64,000 nucleotides of DNA from Dendrophyllia cribrosa (taxonomy: Eukaryota; Cnidaria; Anthozoa; Scleractinia; Dendrophylliidae), in contig JAJLRJ010000006.1 in NCBI GenBank assembly GCA_024195265.1, forward strand, positions 3,649,407 to 3,713,406. The letters run 5' to 3'. The notes under the pieces are model-generated. The model ran no database searches, was not told the origin of the DNA, and worked only from the letters and a program-made list of their open reading frames with translations. A program made the translations under genes and the position numbers. Shown piece after piece: positions 31,441 to 41,259 of the stretch. The first letter of the stretch is position 1; each line of letters starts with the position of its first letter.

Positions 31441-31741
31441 CAACTTTAATTTACCAAACGATTCCTTCATGCCCCAAGCAATGCGTGATATTCAAATTAG
31501 GTAACGAAATAATTACTTGTGCTCTTTGTAATTCCCAAGATATTAAAACAGAAATAAAATAAAATAAATCAATATAAACACAGAAATACATACAAAATAC
31601 AACAGCAACAACAAAAAATACTAAATAAATAACATGTACAACTACATTAAACACCCTAAACATAAAATAAAATATACTTCGTACGGGCGGTCTTCGGTTA
31701 CAACAATTCGTGTTCCTTGTCTCCTCTTCTAGATTAAATTC

Positions 31742-32608
31742 TTACAGTTCCTTGATATCATCTTTCGAAAACATTTGACGTGGACTCCCAGTTGGAGAAG
31801 TTTTGATAAAGATCTTACCATCGAGTGACCACACTTTTTCTATTTTCCTGTTCTTTCGTTTCTCCATTGCCAAGCTCATCATTTCTTTACGATACGTGGT
31901 TAGATTTTCATTAATGAAGATTCGCTTCGGGCGATCCGTGATTTCCGCGGCGTAACCAGGGAATATATCTCCGACAGATACATTTTTTAACTTAATACGG
32001 GCCTTGTACAACCTGGATTTAATTTTGTGGTTTATGAACTTCGCTAGCACCAGTTTATCTCCTCGCCTCCGCTTTACCCAATGAGAAATTTCAATATCAT
32101 CTTCCTTTTTTGAAACATCAACCGCTTCAGCTATCTTGCAAACTATTTGGTCGGTCGACATATCAATATCTTCTGGAAAGCCGCAAAATTCCAACGAATT
32201 TTTCCTGGAATACTGTTCAAGGTTATCCAAGCTAATTTGAAGTTCCTCCAGTTCTTCAGAATGCTCTTTTACATAGTTACTGGTTTTGTTGAGTTTTATT
32301 TCCAGCGATGCCACGTATCTATTCTGTGTTATCAGTTCTTCTTTAAGCTTGGAAACTTCTTGCCTGTTTCTTTCAACATTATTTTTTAACTCGGCAACAT
32401 CAGTAGTCAATTGAAAGGTTGTTTTTAGAAGTGCTGTGGTAGTACCTTGGACCTCAGTCAAAAGCTGGAAGATATCTTTTAAAGTTGGCTCGTCGTCTGT
32501 CTCAGAATGGGAAGACATGTTGGAATCTTCAACACGCGCTGACTTATTTTCTGGAGAAAGTTTCTCTTCGAAGGAACCACGGTCTATTCGTTTTTTCGTA
32601 TTAGCCAT
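31742..32608 (-). CDS. LINE ORF1 protein (coiled coil plus L1-type RNA-binding domain)
   Basis: A 288-codon frame with ATG 32608 (MANTKKRIDRGSFEEKLSPE). Residues about 40-140 form a heptad-rich coiled coil, ending LDNLEQYSRKNSLEFCGFPE, the usual junction to the RRM-like domain. The C-terminal domain includes ISHWVKRRRGDKLVLAKFIN, IFINENLTTYRKEMMS and KIFIKTSPTGSP. This is the Transposase_22/L1 ORF1p architecture, which binds element RNA as a trimer. ORF2 begins about 300 bp downstream at 31440. The frame is intact although ORF2 is truncated, so the element is dead. Confidence 0.87.
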   Translation of the reverse strand: MANTKKRIDRGSFEEKLSPENKSARVEDSNMSSHSETDDEPTLKDIFQLLTEVQGTTTALLKTTFQLTTDVAELKNNVERNRQEVSKLKEELITQNRYVASLEIKLNKTSNYVKEHSEELEELQISLDNLEQYSRKNSLEFCGFPEDIDMSTDQIVCKIAEAVDVSKKEDDIEISHWVKRRRGDKLVLAKFINHKIKSRLYKARIKLKNVSVGDIFPGYAAEITDRPKRIFINENLTTYRKEMMSLAMEKRKNRKIEKVWSLDGKIFIKTSPTGSPRQMFSKDDIKEL

Positions 32609-32619
32609 GTGTTATAAGC

Positions 32620-33146
32620 ATATATTACTACCTTTAAAGTGCTTGAGAATTATATGTGTAGTTGATATCACATTTTGAGGAGAAAGGATACGGAGCTCCT
32701 TTACACACGTCTGATCATCGCGTCGTCATTATTCAATTGCTTTTCTTTTCTTGAGAACCTGTCCAAACAAAAAATTGTTGTGCGGCCATATTTGCATTCG
32801 GTGTACAACCCTTACAATTACAGACAACGATTGTAACGAAACACAACTAAAGCACAGAGAGAAACCCTTCCTGAACTTTGTACCTATTATGTCATCAGAA
32901 ATTCCATTATTCTGTCAAAGAGAGAAAATAAAAAGGAAATATGACCTGGCGCTAACGATTTACGCTGAATTATCGAATTTTAACCTGCTTAAGTGATTTT
33001 GTGGCTATGTCATCCCGGTCCTTTTGTTTATAGAGAGGAAAATATTTGAAATTTTAACATGTCTCAGTTGGACTAGTGCAAATAAAAAAATAACTCAAGC
33101 TGTATCAAAACGTGTACAAGCTGTGTCAAAATGTGTAATACAACCG
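32620..33146. other. LINE 5' flank, no gene seen
   Basis: Probably contains the LINE 5' UTR immediately upstream of ORF1. The 32751-32996 frame has no recognisable domain. Confidence 0.35.
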
Positions 33147-33155
33147 ACTTTGCTC

Positions 33156-34428
33156 TAGCCTGCGGACAGGCTTCCAGTCGGACGGCGGGGTCATGCGAAG
33201 AAGGGAAGCCTGCACGCATCCTTCAAAATCGCGGCTGCCGCCCACAAGAACACGCGGATTGCTTTAGCTTGTCAACTGTCAAATTTTAACCAATCAGCAC
33301 GCCCCGGAAGTCAAAATTCAAAATCAAGGTAAACAAATGATGATACACATGAAATCTAGGCGCCCGGTCGCTCGCGAGCGCCATGTCTCACGGATAAACT
33401 CCCAAAATTACCATACTTTCAGCCTCTGCAATTCAATACCTTAAAGCGGATAAAATCATTATAAATAAGAGTACGTTGTTTTGTTACAGTTAGCCGAAAA
33501 CCATCTCCGAGTTATTTATAGTTCTTGTTGCTTCGCTTCGCCGTGTTTGTTTACACACGCAATTTCAGCGGTCGGTCGTAGTTAAAAAAAATCCTTCACA
33601 AGCTGTAAAACAAATAAAACCGTCTGCGAAAATAATTCGAAAGCCGCTAGCAACGAAAAATATTTCATGAACGTTTCATTAATCACGAACGAATTGGTCA
33701 TTCAGCTGGTCATTCAGCTGGCATTTCTGGGACTCCAGGACATGCACTGCACGTTAACTCTGATCACGAACCCGCCGTAGAATTCAGAACTGACTGAAAG
33801 AGTCGGATAAAAATAATTCTGATCAGAAAGACAACAATGATTCAGAAGAAATCGACAAAACTATTTTTAACCGAGCGACAAAATAGACAACCGATCGCTT
33901 ATGGCTTCGTCGCTCATGGGTACAGCTCCTGGTGAAGATAAAACAAAAATCCGCTGCCTCCCCAGGCAAACTACCAAGAAGCTTATTGAATGGCGATTCA
34001 ACTCATTCAACACATGTTTATTATATTTAAACTTTACGCATCGAGTGATGAAATTTTCATTGACGAGTTGTTTTAATACACACCCGTTCGCCAGAATGTC
34101 TGCACGCACTCGTCAGAATGTCAGAAATATTTCATGTACTCGAATTAAGAACTGAGTGAAAACGTTACTCTGTACCGGACAAAAATAATTCTGAACAGAA
34201 AGAAACGAGTAATTTCTCTAATAATTTCTAATTTCTAATTTCTCTACCGGAAATGAAAAACTACGATTACGTCATGAATAATTAAAATCCACCAATCAGC
34301 GCTTCCAGGTTTGCGTCCAAAATTTGGACGCAGACATTCGATATTCTGAAACTCGCGTGCAGGCTCCCCTTCGTTGCCGGCGCTTCGCGCCGGAAAATAG
34401 CGCCCCTCAGGAGCCTGTTCGCAGGCTA
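33156..34428. mobile_element. 1.27-kb hAT-like non-autonomous element
   Basis: The ends TAGCCTGCGGACAGGCTTCC and GGAGCCTGTTCGCAGGCTA are inverted repeats of the same type as the hairpin MITEs at 940 and 13609. ACTTTGCTC flanks both sides (33147-33155 and 34429-34437). The interior has no transposase. A block TAAAAATAATTCTGAWCAGAAAGA appears at about 33809 and 34180 within a larger diverged direct repeat. Confidence 0.9.
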
Positions 34429-34577
34429 ACTTTGCTCAGTAGCCAAGTTCTTCTTTTAATAGAGTCCTGCGCTAATCCTTCAATCTTTGCTCAACTGACT
34501 TGGTTTCCAAGTACAGTTTTGGCTCAAAATAGGGAAATCTTGCCTTAACGCACCTGCCGTCCACACAATAGAATTTA

Positions 34578-35096
34578 GGCCCCGTCCACACGTATCCGTT
34601 TTCGTTTGAAAACGCAAAAGTTTCTTTCCGTTTTTCAAAATCTCTCCGTCCACACGTAGCGTTTTCAAATCGTTTTTGCCTGTCCACACGTATATTAAAA
34701 AACGACTGAAAACGCTTCAAATGCCTCTAAAGAGCATGCGCACCACTGAGATTAGCCAAGCCTGCGAGTTGTTTGTGGCTTTTCGTCGCTGTTTATCGCT
34801 TTCCTTTTTCAAAAATGTCGAAAACTCAACAAAAGAGCGACTGTTTTGTTTGGACACGCATACGCAGTGGACTGAATTCGACCTCTTGACGTCATCGTTT
34901 TCGAAAAGTTCCGTTTTCAGGTGTCCACACGAGAACGCGAAAACACCGTTTTCAAAAGTTTCCACTTTGGAAAGCGTTTTCAAAAGTTTCCGTTTTCGGT
35001 GACCGTTTTCATCGGATACGTGTGGACGGGAAGTGAAAACGAAAACGAAAAAAAAACTGCGTTTTCAAACGAAAACGGATACGTGTGGATGGGGCC
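34578..35096. mobile_element. PIF/Harbinger-like MITE, TTA target duplication
   Basis: The ends GGCCCCGTCCACACGTATCC and its complement are inverted repeats extending through GTTTTCGTTTGAAAACGC. TTA flanks both sides (34575-34577 and 35097-35099). GTCCACACG and GTTTTCAAAAGTTTCC motifs recur inside. A three-base TWA duplication is the Harbinger signature. Confidence 0.88.
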
Positions 35097-35296
35097 TTAG
35101 TTGTGTATTTTTAAGATGGAAGCTTTACACCTGGATTGTTAGCATCCGGATACATCCATTTTTCTTCGTGGGATAGCACGATGTCAAATGGGATAACACT
35201 TTTTCGACGAGGTACATTTTGGGCTTTTCAACCTGCAATCGCATAAATTCCCTTATGGACAAATCCGAATGGGTTTTGTCCATGCATACGGTCAAT

Positions 35297-35705
35297 TTAT
35301 TCTTTTAGAATAATTATGGGGGATATTCCGCCAGTTCTCTCTTCCGCGCAAACATAATACCAGCCAGAGCTACACCCTAGTTGAACAAATGCAAATAAAC
35401 TGAACATTAAATAACTGGTTAAATGGCAAGAAACCGTATACGAGAATCCCGCTGCTTGTACGCTGGATCCTTGAGGATCTGCTTCAGCCAAAAATAATTG
35501 AAGATAAAACTTAAAAGCAAAGCTAAAAACAGCGTATATTTTGTTAAGTACAATATTTCAGCTGGCCAGACCAGCCTTCTTCAGGTACAAGATGTTACTA
35601 AATAAACAATATGTTATACGATGTTATATACATGGAGAATTTCGCAATATAGAAGAATTAAGTAATACAGGATGTGACGAAATCGGAAACTAAAACGAAA
35701 AAGTA
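35297..35705 (-). pseudogene. Penelope-like element 3' UTR
   Basis: Reading leftward from the stop at 35706, the DNA contains CTGAAGAAGGCTGGTCTGGC and CAGCTGAAATATTGTACTT, typical of Penelope-like 3' UTRs. The left boundary is approximate. Confidence 0.6.
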
Positions 35706-36823
35706 TTACATTTCATCACGTTTGTTCATGCCGTGTGGCTCTAAAGTATTACCTTTATAGATAAGATATGATTCCCTGGCTTTACGTATCGAGTCACGGG
35801 AAGTGTAAATAGTTTCTAAAGGAATTAGTTGCATGTCGGAGTTAGAATGGTTTGGATTAGAAAGAAAATGTTCCGCAGCAGTAGTAGGTTTAGATCTGAT
35901 GTTGGTCTTGTCAACTGACCGTCTGTGTTCGTTAAATCTGCCTCTGAGTCGTCGTTTAGTTTCCCTATACTGCTTGTGACAGCGAGTGCATTCCCGGGGG
36001 GGGGGGGGGGGGGGGGGGGGGTACTCCCTATAATGGGCTATACGGGGATGCTCCGCCGAAAGGGGTACCTTTTTGAGGCTGGAGGTATATGAAAGGGTCG
36101 GGATTTCACGAGTTGAAGTATGTGAAAGGGTAGGGATTTCACGAAGAATAGGAAATGGTAGCGAAAACACGAGTTGAAGCATAAAAAAGGTAGGGAAAAC
36201 TGCCATTTAAGTATTATAGAAAGGGCATTTACAAAATATATCAAACAGACGCACGTTAAGGCTATATGAAAGGAGTACCATTTTCAATGAAAGGTATATG
36301 AAAGGGGTACCTTTTCTGTCAAAAACGGTATGTGAAAGGGTAAGGGTTTGGACCTCGGGGCGGAGCATCCCCGTACAAAACTTTGTTGAGTACCCCCCCC
36401 CCCCCCCCTTCCCCCCCCCCCCGGGAGTGCATTGTATCATATAAATGAGGTTTCTAGTATTACAAGTTATGTGAGAGGTGATAGAACGCGTTTCGCCAGT
36501 AGAATAAAAAGTGTAATATTGAAGACCGTTAGTAATGTAAGGACAAGTAGCACAATCTTGTCCACAGCGATAAGAGCCAAGCGGAAGATTAGATTTAGAT
36601 GTGTTTTTAGGAAGTTGTGATTTAACTAGAAGGTCACGAAGGTTAGAGCTGCGTCTATAAGCAACGAAAGGTGGATATTTGAAGATGGATTTGCAGCGGT
36701 CAGAGGAAAGTAAGATGTTGAAGTGTTTACGTATGATATTAGAAATGTGAGGAAGTGCTGGGTTATATGTTATAACAAAAGGTATGTTGTGGGTGGACTG
36801 GGTGGAATCGTGGTGTTTAGTTT
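35706..36823 (-). pseudogene. Penelope-like element, C-terminal half with GIY-YIG endonuclease
   Basis: From 36823 leftward the frame reads TKHHDSTQSTHNIPFVITYN, then HISNIIRKHFNILLSSDRCK, FVAYRRSSNLRDLLVKSQLP, a CGQDCATCPYI cysteine motif, and the GIY-like LIYMIQC. The MITE at 35993-36425 interrupts it there. Beyond the MITE it continues in phase with CHKQYRETKRRLRGRFNEHR and ends NKRDEM-stop. Where relatives have YIGE, this copy has YRE, consistent with loss of three bases from the catalytic YIG motif. Its N-terminal half is at 28085-28662. Confidence 0.92.
35993..36425. mobile_element. G/C-tract-ended hAT-like MITE, 8-bp target duplication
   Basis: The element begins CCC followed by 26 G and TACTCCC, and ends GAGTACCC with long C runs and GGG. 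Internal inverted repeats GGGGATGCTCCGCC and GGCGGAGCATCCCC lie near the ends. AGTGCATT flanks it at 35985-35992 and 36426-36433. It splits the GIY-YIG coding region. The interior repeats ATGAAAGGGTAGGGATTTCA-like units. Confidence 0.9.
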
Positions 36824-36950
36824 TTATAAAATAACTGAGACACTACGCGCGTTCTGATTGGTCAATAGAGTTGCTAAATCTATGAACTATTCTACCGGTA
36901 AAGTCATGGAAAAGTAGCACAAACTAAAAAGTTACTTTTCTGCTCCGATA

Positions 36951-37207
36951 ATGGCGGACAGTGAGCGCGAGGAAGACTTTCCCAACTTCGATATAATGAG
37001 GGCTTTTGGGCTGCCAATAGTTGACGTTGAAAATTCAGAAAAAAAAATCCAAAGAAACAAACGCTGACGCTGCTACCGACGAAGAAGAGTCCAGCAAAAA
37101 GAAAAGATTTGCCGCGGTAGGAAGCGAAGAACTTGACGCGATCGTCGAAAATGCACAAGCCAAAAAAACGAAACAGGCAACACAATGGGCAGTTTCCGTA
37201 TTTACAG
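36951..37207 (+). pseudogene. Crypton transposase, first exon (copy 2), frameshifted
   Basis: Equivalent to 30768-30512. The ATG at 36951 leads into MADSEREEDFPNFD, and a nine-A run at 37038-37046 shifts the frame. The exon ends at donor ACAG|GTTGGT (37207/37208). The intron is 37208-37459. Confidence 0.75.
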
Positions 37208-37459
37208 GTTGGTTCTAATGAAGTCAATACTCCTTTCATTCAACTTTGCACTAATTCTAATTTTTCAGAAAAATAAATGGCCCAAACACAATTGATAAAC
37301 AATAAAATTTGCAATTTATTGAAGGTCACATCAAGGTCACTGTACATGTGGCGTTGTCAATTAAACAAATGAAATTAAGTTCAAGAAATAAAACTCAAAT
37401 ACACAGCATTTCTAACTGCTAAATTACTAAATAAATTTACCTTTTCTCTGTTCATGTAG

Positions 37460-38614
37460 AGTGGAGTAAACAAAAGGCCACTGGTATAAGTTTGGCAGAA
37501 ATGACAGTTGAAGAGCTCGACAAAAGTCTCCGGGAGTTTTACGCTGAAGCCCGAAACAAACAAGGCGAAAATTACGGCCGTGCCACTCTTCTGTCCTTAA
37601 GAAATGGTATTGAGAGGTACCTAAACACTCCACCAAACAGTTTAGGGATAAAATTTGCACAAGATCCCCGCTTCGTACTCTCCAACCAGATGCTCGATGC
37701 AAAGATCAAACAGCTAAAGAGAGAAGGCCTGCAAAACCCCAGCCATAAGCCGGCAATCGAGGAACAAGACCTTGTGAAACTGAAAACAAGCGAAGTTTTT
37801 GCACTCAGCGAGCCTCTGTCCCTCCTCAGAAACGTCTGGTTTCATGTTTCCTTTTTTGGTGTCGCCGTGGCTTTGAAGGCCTGAGAAGCCTCAAGAAAAC
37901 AAGCTTCGCGTTTGCGAGGGACGCACAAGGCTGTGAATTCATAACGATGACGCACGACGAAACAACAAAAAATCACCGAGGGGGTGTTTCAGAAGTGGAG
38001 AGCTTCGAGAAGAATGGTCGAATGTACAAAACCACTTCTCTAACCGACGGCTATTCAGCTCTGGAAGTCTTCCTTACAAAGTTAAATCCACAGTGCGACG
38101 CTCTCTTTCAATACCCGAAGAGAAATTGGCGGCGTTCAGACAGCGTGTGGTACGAGAATCGGCCACTCGGGATAAACAAGCTACAGACACTGATGAAAGA
38201 TATTAGCAAAGATGCTGGCCTTTCCCGTATTCAAGTTATACCAACCATTCGGTGAGAGCAACAGCCATTACCCTGTGGGCCAATGCTGGGCTAACAAATC
38301 GCGAGATCATGGCCATATCTGGTCACCGAAATGAGTCAAGCTTGCAAAGCTATCACAATCAGCCATCAGTGAACCAGCTTCGAAGGTGCAGCGACGTCCT
38401 GACAGTGGCTCTTGGCGCAGATGAAGTTCAGCAAAGTTCACCAGCAAGATGTCCATTTCAGCAGCTACCCTGTACGAGCTCCTCTGGTAACACCATTTCG
38501 AGAAATATAAATCATCAGAGCACAGCTGCGACGGCCTACACAGCTAGCGCTGCCTACAGCAATATGTTCAATTCTTGCTCAATCGGCGCCGTAAACGTCA
38601 CTTTCAACCGCTAA
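37460..38614 (+). pseudogene. Crypton transposase, main exon (copy 2), two frameshifts
   Basis: Same exon as 30259-29109 but broken. One C is missing from TTTCCC at about 37851, so the frame after NVWFHVS is lost and stops at 37882. A five-base insertion (CAAGT) at about 38231 separates GLSRI from the NHSVRATAITLW segment. All catalytic motifs are still recognisable in alternating frames. Inactive; it could be mobilised only in trans. Confidence 0.9.
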
Positions 38615-38881
38615 CTGCCAACTGATGATTTAAAGTCATTTGTTTCCCGAGGCATTATCATTTTCACTCACATTGTTTGAGATTTAGAGCCATGTAATTT
38701 CAAGTAAAAGCATTTTCATTCATTCTTTCCAACCTCGGCGATTCAACAGATTTGTGCTTAAAATATCCCTATTTGTGATTGGTTGTTCCGTGTCATGCGA
38801 TGAATTCAGAGAGAATAAAGATGTTGATCAGAATAAGCGCGTCTTTTTTGTCTCTTTTATCTCAGCAGCAATTTCATAAAA

Positions 38882-39066
38882 GCAATAGAACACATTTTCT
38901 ATGACTTTACCGGCGTAATAGAACCACTTGGGATGTTGGGAGAACACTCGAAAAGCTTGTAAACCACTCGCCTACAGCTCGTGGTTTACAAGCTTTTCTC
39001 GTGTTCTCCCAACATCCCGCGTGGTTCTATTACGCCGGTAAAGTCATAGAAAATGTGTTCTATTGC
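38882..39066. repeat. Terminal palindrome of Crypton-like copy 2
   Basis: Arms of about 85 bp around the centre CTCGCCTACAGCTCG. Copy 1 has a shorter loop. Confidence 0.93.
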
Positions 39067-39192
39067 GTAAATAACTCAGAGGTAATAAACATAGATAATT
39101 TGGAGGTTAATTTTTTCTATTTGTGATCAGGCTATGAAAAAACTATCCACAGTTCTTAACATGAAAACATTTGAACATCTCCACGTTTGAAA
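39067..39192. repeat. Repeat segment, inverted partner of 17872-18006
   Basis: AACTCAGAGGTAATAAACAT through CACGTTTGAAAACAA is the reverse complement of 18006-17893. The match resumes at 41236 after the insertion at 39193-41230. Confidence 0.8.
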
Positions 39193-39591
39193 ACAATGCA
39201 CCAGTCAATGTAAACCCCCGCACCCCTCGGGCCGGGACATAGCGGGGCATTTGCCTGGCGCTCACTGCAAAAGCTGTTAAATGCCCCGCACCCGGAGGCC
39301 ATTTTTTTGCTCTATTCGGCGTTAATGACCCCGCTCCTTTTGGCAAATTTAATTTTAGACATTAGCATTATAATGCAAAATAAAAAAGAACTGACAGCGA
39401 ATTAAAGCGGTAGAAGACACAGTTTAATGTAAATGATTCAAACTTACAAAAAAAATTTCAACATCACACACCGTTGCAAGGAACTGACTGATTTGGCAGT
39501 CTCTGATTTCACATTTGGAGAAAATACTCCACCTGCTTGCAATTTAAAATTGTAGGACAAATAGAGGCAAGCGAATAACTCACTTAAACGG

Positions 39592-39731
39592 CTGACTCGT
39601 CCCCAGTCGTCTTTCAATTAACTAGAGGAGCGCGAGGTGTGATGGGTTCGGTCGCGCTTCTCTCGTTCCGCGTCTATCCCCCACGCGCGTCTCCCGCGTC
39701 ATGCCAAGAAGACGACTGGGGACGAGTCAGC
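39592..39731. mobile_element. 140-bp hAT-like MITE
   Basis: CTGACTCGTCCCCAGTCGTC and its reverse complement are the ends. TTAAACGG flanks both (39584-39591 and 39732-39739). Nested inside the 39193-41230 element. Confidence 0.88.
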
Positions 39732-40359
39732 TTAAACGGTACTAAATACAGTTTAAATATACTTCAAATGTAGATATAACTTGAACGAACAAAATGCTGG
39801 ATATAATGGGTTGATTATTTGAAGATCGGACACTCCACATGCTTGTAACCGAACAGCTACCCTGGTTAACCTTGGCAGTCATCACAGTACCGGTGTCCTG
39901 TAGGCTCTCTTGTGATTCCCACGCAAGAAAAGTGAAACCATTCAACTGGGCACTGGATTATCACATGCAATCATATATATCATGGCATAAACAAAACAGT
40001 CGCCAGACTGTGAAACTCATTACAACGTAGTGATAACAACACTGCACAAATGACAATGGAGATAAACAGATTCAGAGAGCTCCAGAAAAAACATTTCTCA
40101 ACCACAAAGCGGAGCAGTGACTGAAATGCGCTTGATTTATACTCTCTGCGAAACATTGCATAGCTTTATAAAAAGCTGCAATTATCTTTGAAAATCCGGA
40201 CCAACATATGACCAGTCCATGAAAATACGAGTTGCAAGAAACCATTAACGGTCGATAATTTCAAACTTAAGATCCGACTACCTGAGAGATTCAGAGAGAG
40301 TGAAGAACCTTACATTGTTTGTAAACTTCTACTAGAAAATGGCTACATGAGCACAGCAA

Positions 40360-40455
40360 GAGGTCAAACAAAACTGAAGAAAGCCGCCGATTGAACAGAG
40401 CTCCAGAATTGAAGAAGGCCGCCGAGTTGAAGAAAGCCGCCGAGAATGCAGCATA
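40360..40455 (+). repeat. Short tandem repeat GAAGAAAGCCGCCGA
   Basis: Three units containing GAAGAARGCCGCCGA at about 40377, 40413 and 40431. Confidence 0.7.
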
Positions 40456-40750
40456 ATTTCAAAACGACCTCCAAATCGAAGCTTGCTCAAAGCCTACATG
40501 CAATGTCAAAAGGTTTTACTGCAGAGCTATTCTAACGAATGCCACGATGGCATCAGATAAAGGCCGACACAAACTGCCAAAAAAAAAGAAAAAAAAAAAA
40601 GAGGTCAAAACTAGCAGACAGCTTAAAAACACAAATGACCTCGAGACTAAAGTCTGTATCATTTTGCGACGTTTATAATTCAGTCACCTCGAAATCTCCA
40701 TATACCCGCTACAAATACAAGAAGCATCATTTTGCGAGCTTAACTATAAA

Positions 40751-40977
40751 ATGGCTAAAACACTCGCGAGGGAGTCGCGTAGCTTGTCACTCTTTATTAC
40801 ACCAACACTGGCATCTTATAAAACAGCAGCCATTACTAAACGAAATATACGAAGAACCGCCCCTAATATCATACAAAAGGGAACGTTCTCTAAAAGATAT
40901 ACTCGTACGAGCTGACCTTCTTAAAGGCTAAAACACGCGCGTGGGAGTCGCGTAGGCATGCCACTCTTTATTACACT
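40751..40977 (+). repeat. Duplicated block, two copies 174 bp apart
   Basis: GGCTAAAACACTCGCGAGGG and GGCTAAAACACGCGCGTGGG each continue into AGTCGCGTAG and CACTCTTTATTACAC. Confidence 0.8.
40778..40931 (+). pseudogene. Penelope-like element fragment
   Basis: The frame contains HWHLIKQQPLLNEIY, EEPPLISYKRERSLKDILVR and ADLLKG-stop. PPLISYRRxRSLKDxLVRAxL is a conserved segment between RT and the GIY-YIG domain of Penelope-like proteins. Only about 50 codons remain. Confidence 0.6.
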
Positions 40978-41160
40978 ATTCACGGCCGCCATCTTGCTGG
41001 ATTTACGATTCTAGTCCCAGTCCGCCTAGGTGGAAAATGCCCCGATCCATGCCCCGGCTGATTTTGGATGCCAACGCAAAAGTCGTCAAAGCCCCAGATA
41101 CCCGCGGCCCTTTCTCCTGTCAAATCGTGGAAAATTCCCCGCATATGCCCCGCCATGTCC

Positions 41161-41190
41161 CGGCCGGGGGGGGGGGGGGGGGGGGGGGGG
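41161..41190 (+). repeat. G homopolymer tract
   Basis: About 26 G following CGGCC, forming part of the right TIR of the 39193-41230 element. Confidence 0.9.
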
Positions 41191-41259
41191 GTTGCGGGTT
41201 GCGGGGATTTACATTGACTGGTGCACAAATCGTACGTGGTCGTGATGTTGCGTGACTTT

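Larger units (their letters stand above)
36826..39066 (+). mobile_element. Crypton-like transposon, copy 2 (inverted relative to copy 1)
   Basis: Same 2.2-kb element as copy 1, opposite orientation, starting TATAAAATAACTGAGACAC and ending at a 185-bp palindrome (38882-39066). Its left flank is the C-terminal half of the Penelope-like gene. Its right flank is the repeat shared with 17872-18006. The near identity of the two copies makes them good substrates for inversion. Confidence 0.85.
39193..41230. mobile_element. 2-kb element with GCACCAGTC termini and G-run TIRs
   Basis: GCACCAGTCAATGTAAAC at the left is repeated in reverse at the right (GTTTACATTGACTGGTGC-like, about 41205-41229), followed on both sides by CCCCGCA, a G/C run and GGCCGGGACATRGCGGGGCA. 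The uninserted version at 17880-17893 shows the target as ACAA or similar. The interior has a hAT-like MITE, a Penelope-like scrap and tandem duplications; no transposase is seen. Confidence 0.82.

Noticed and set aside
28663..39066. Two Crypton copies as TIRs of one 10-kb transposon
   Set aside because: Each copy has its own complete gene and ends, and the flanks fit separate insertions followed by inversion.
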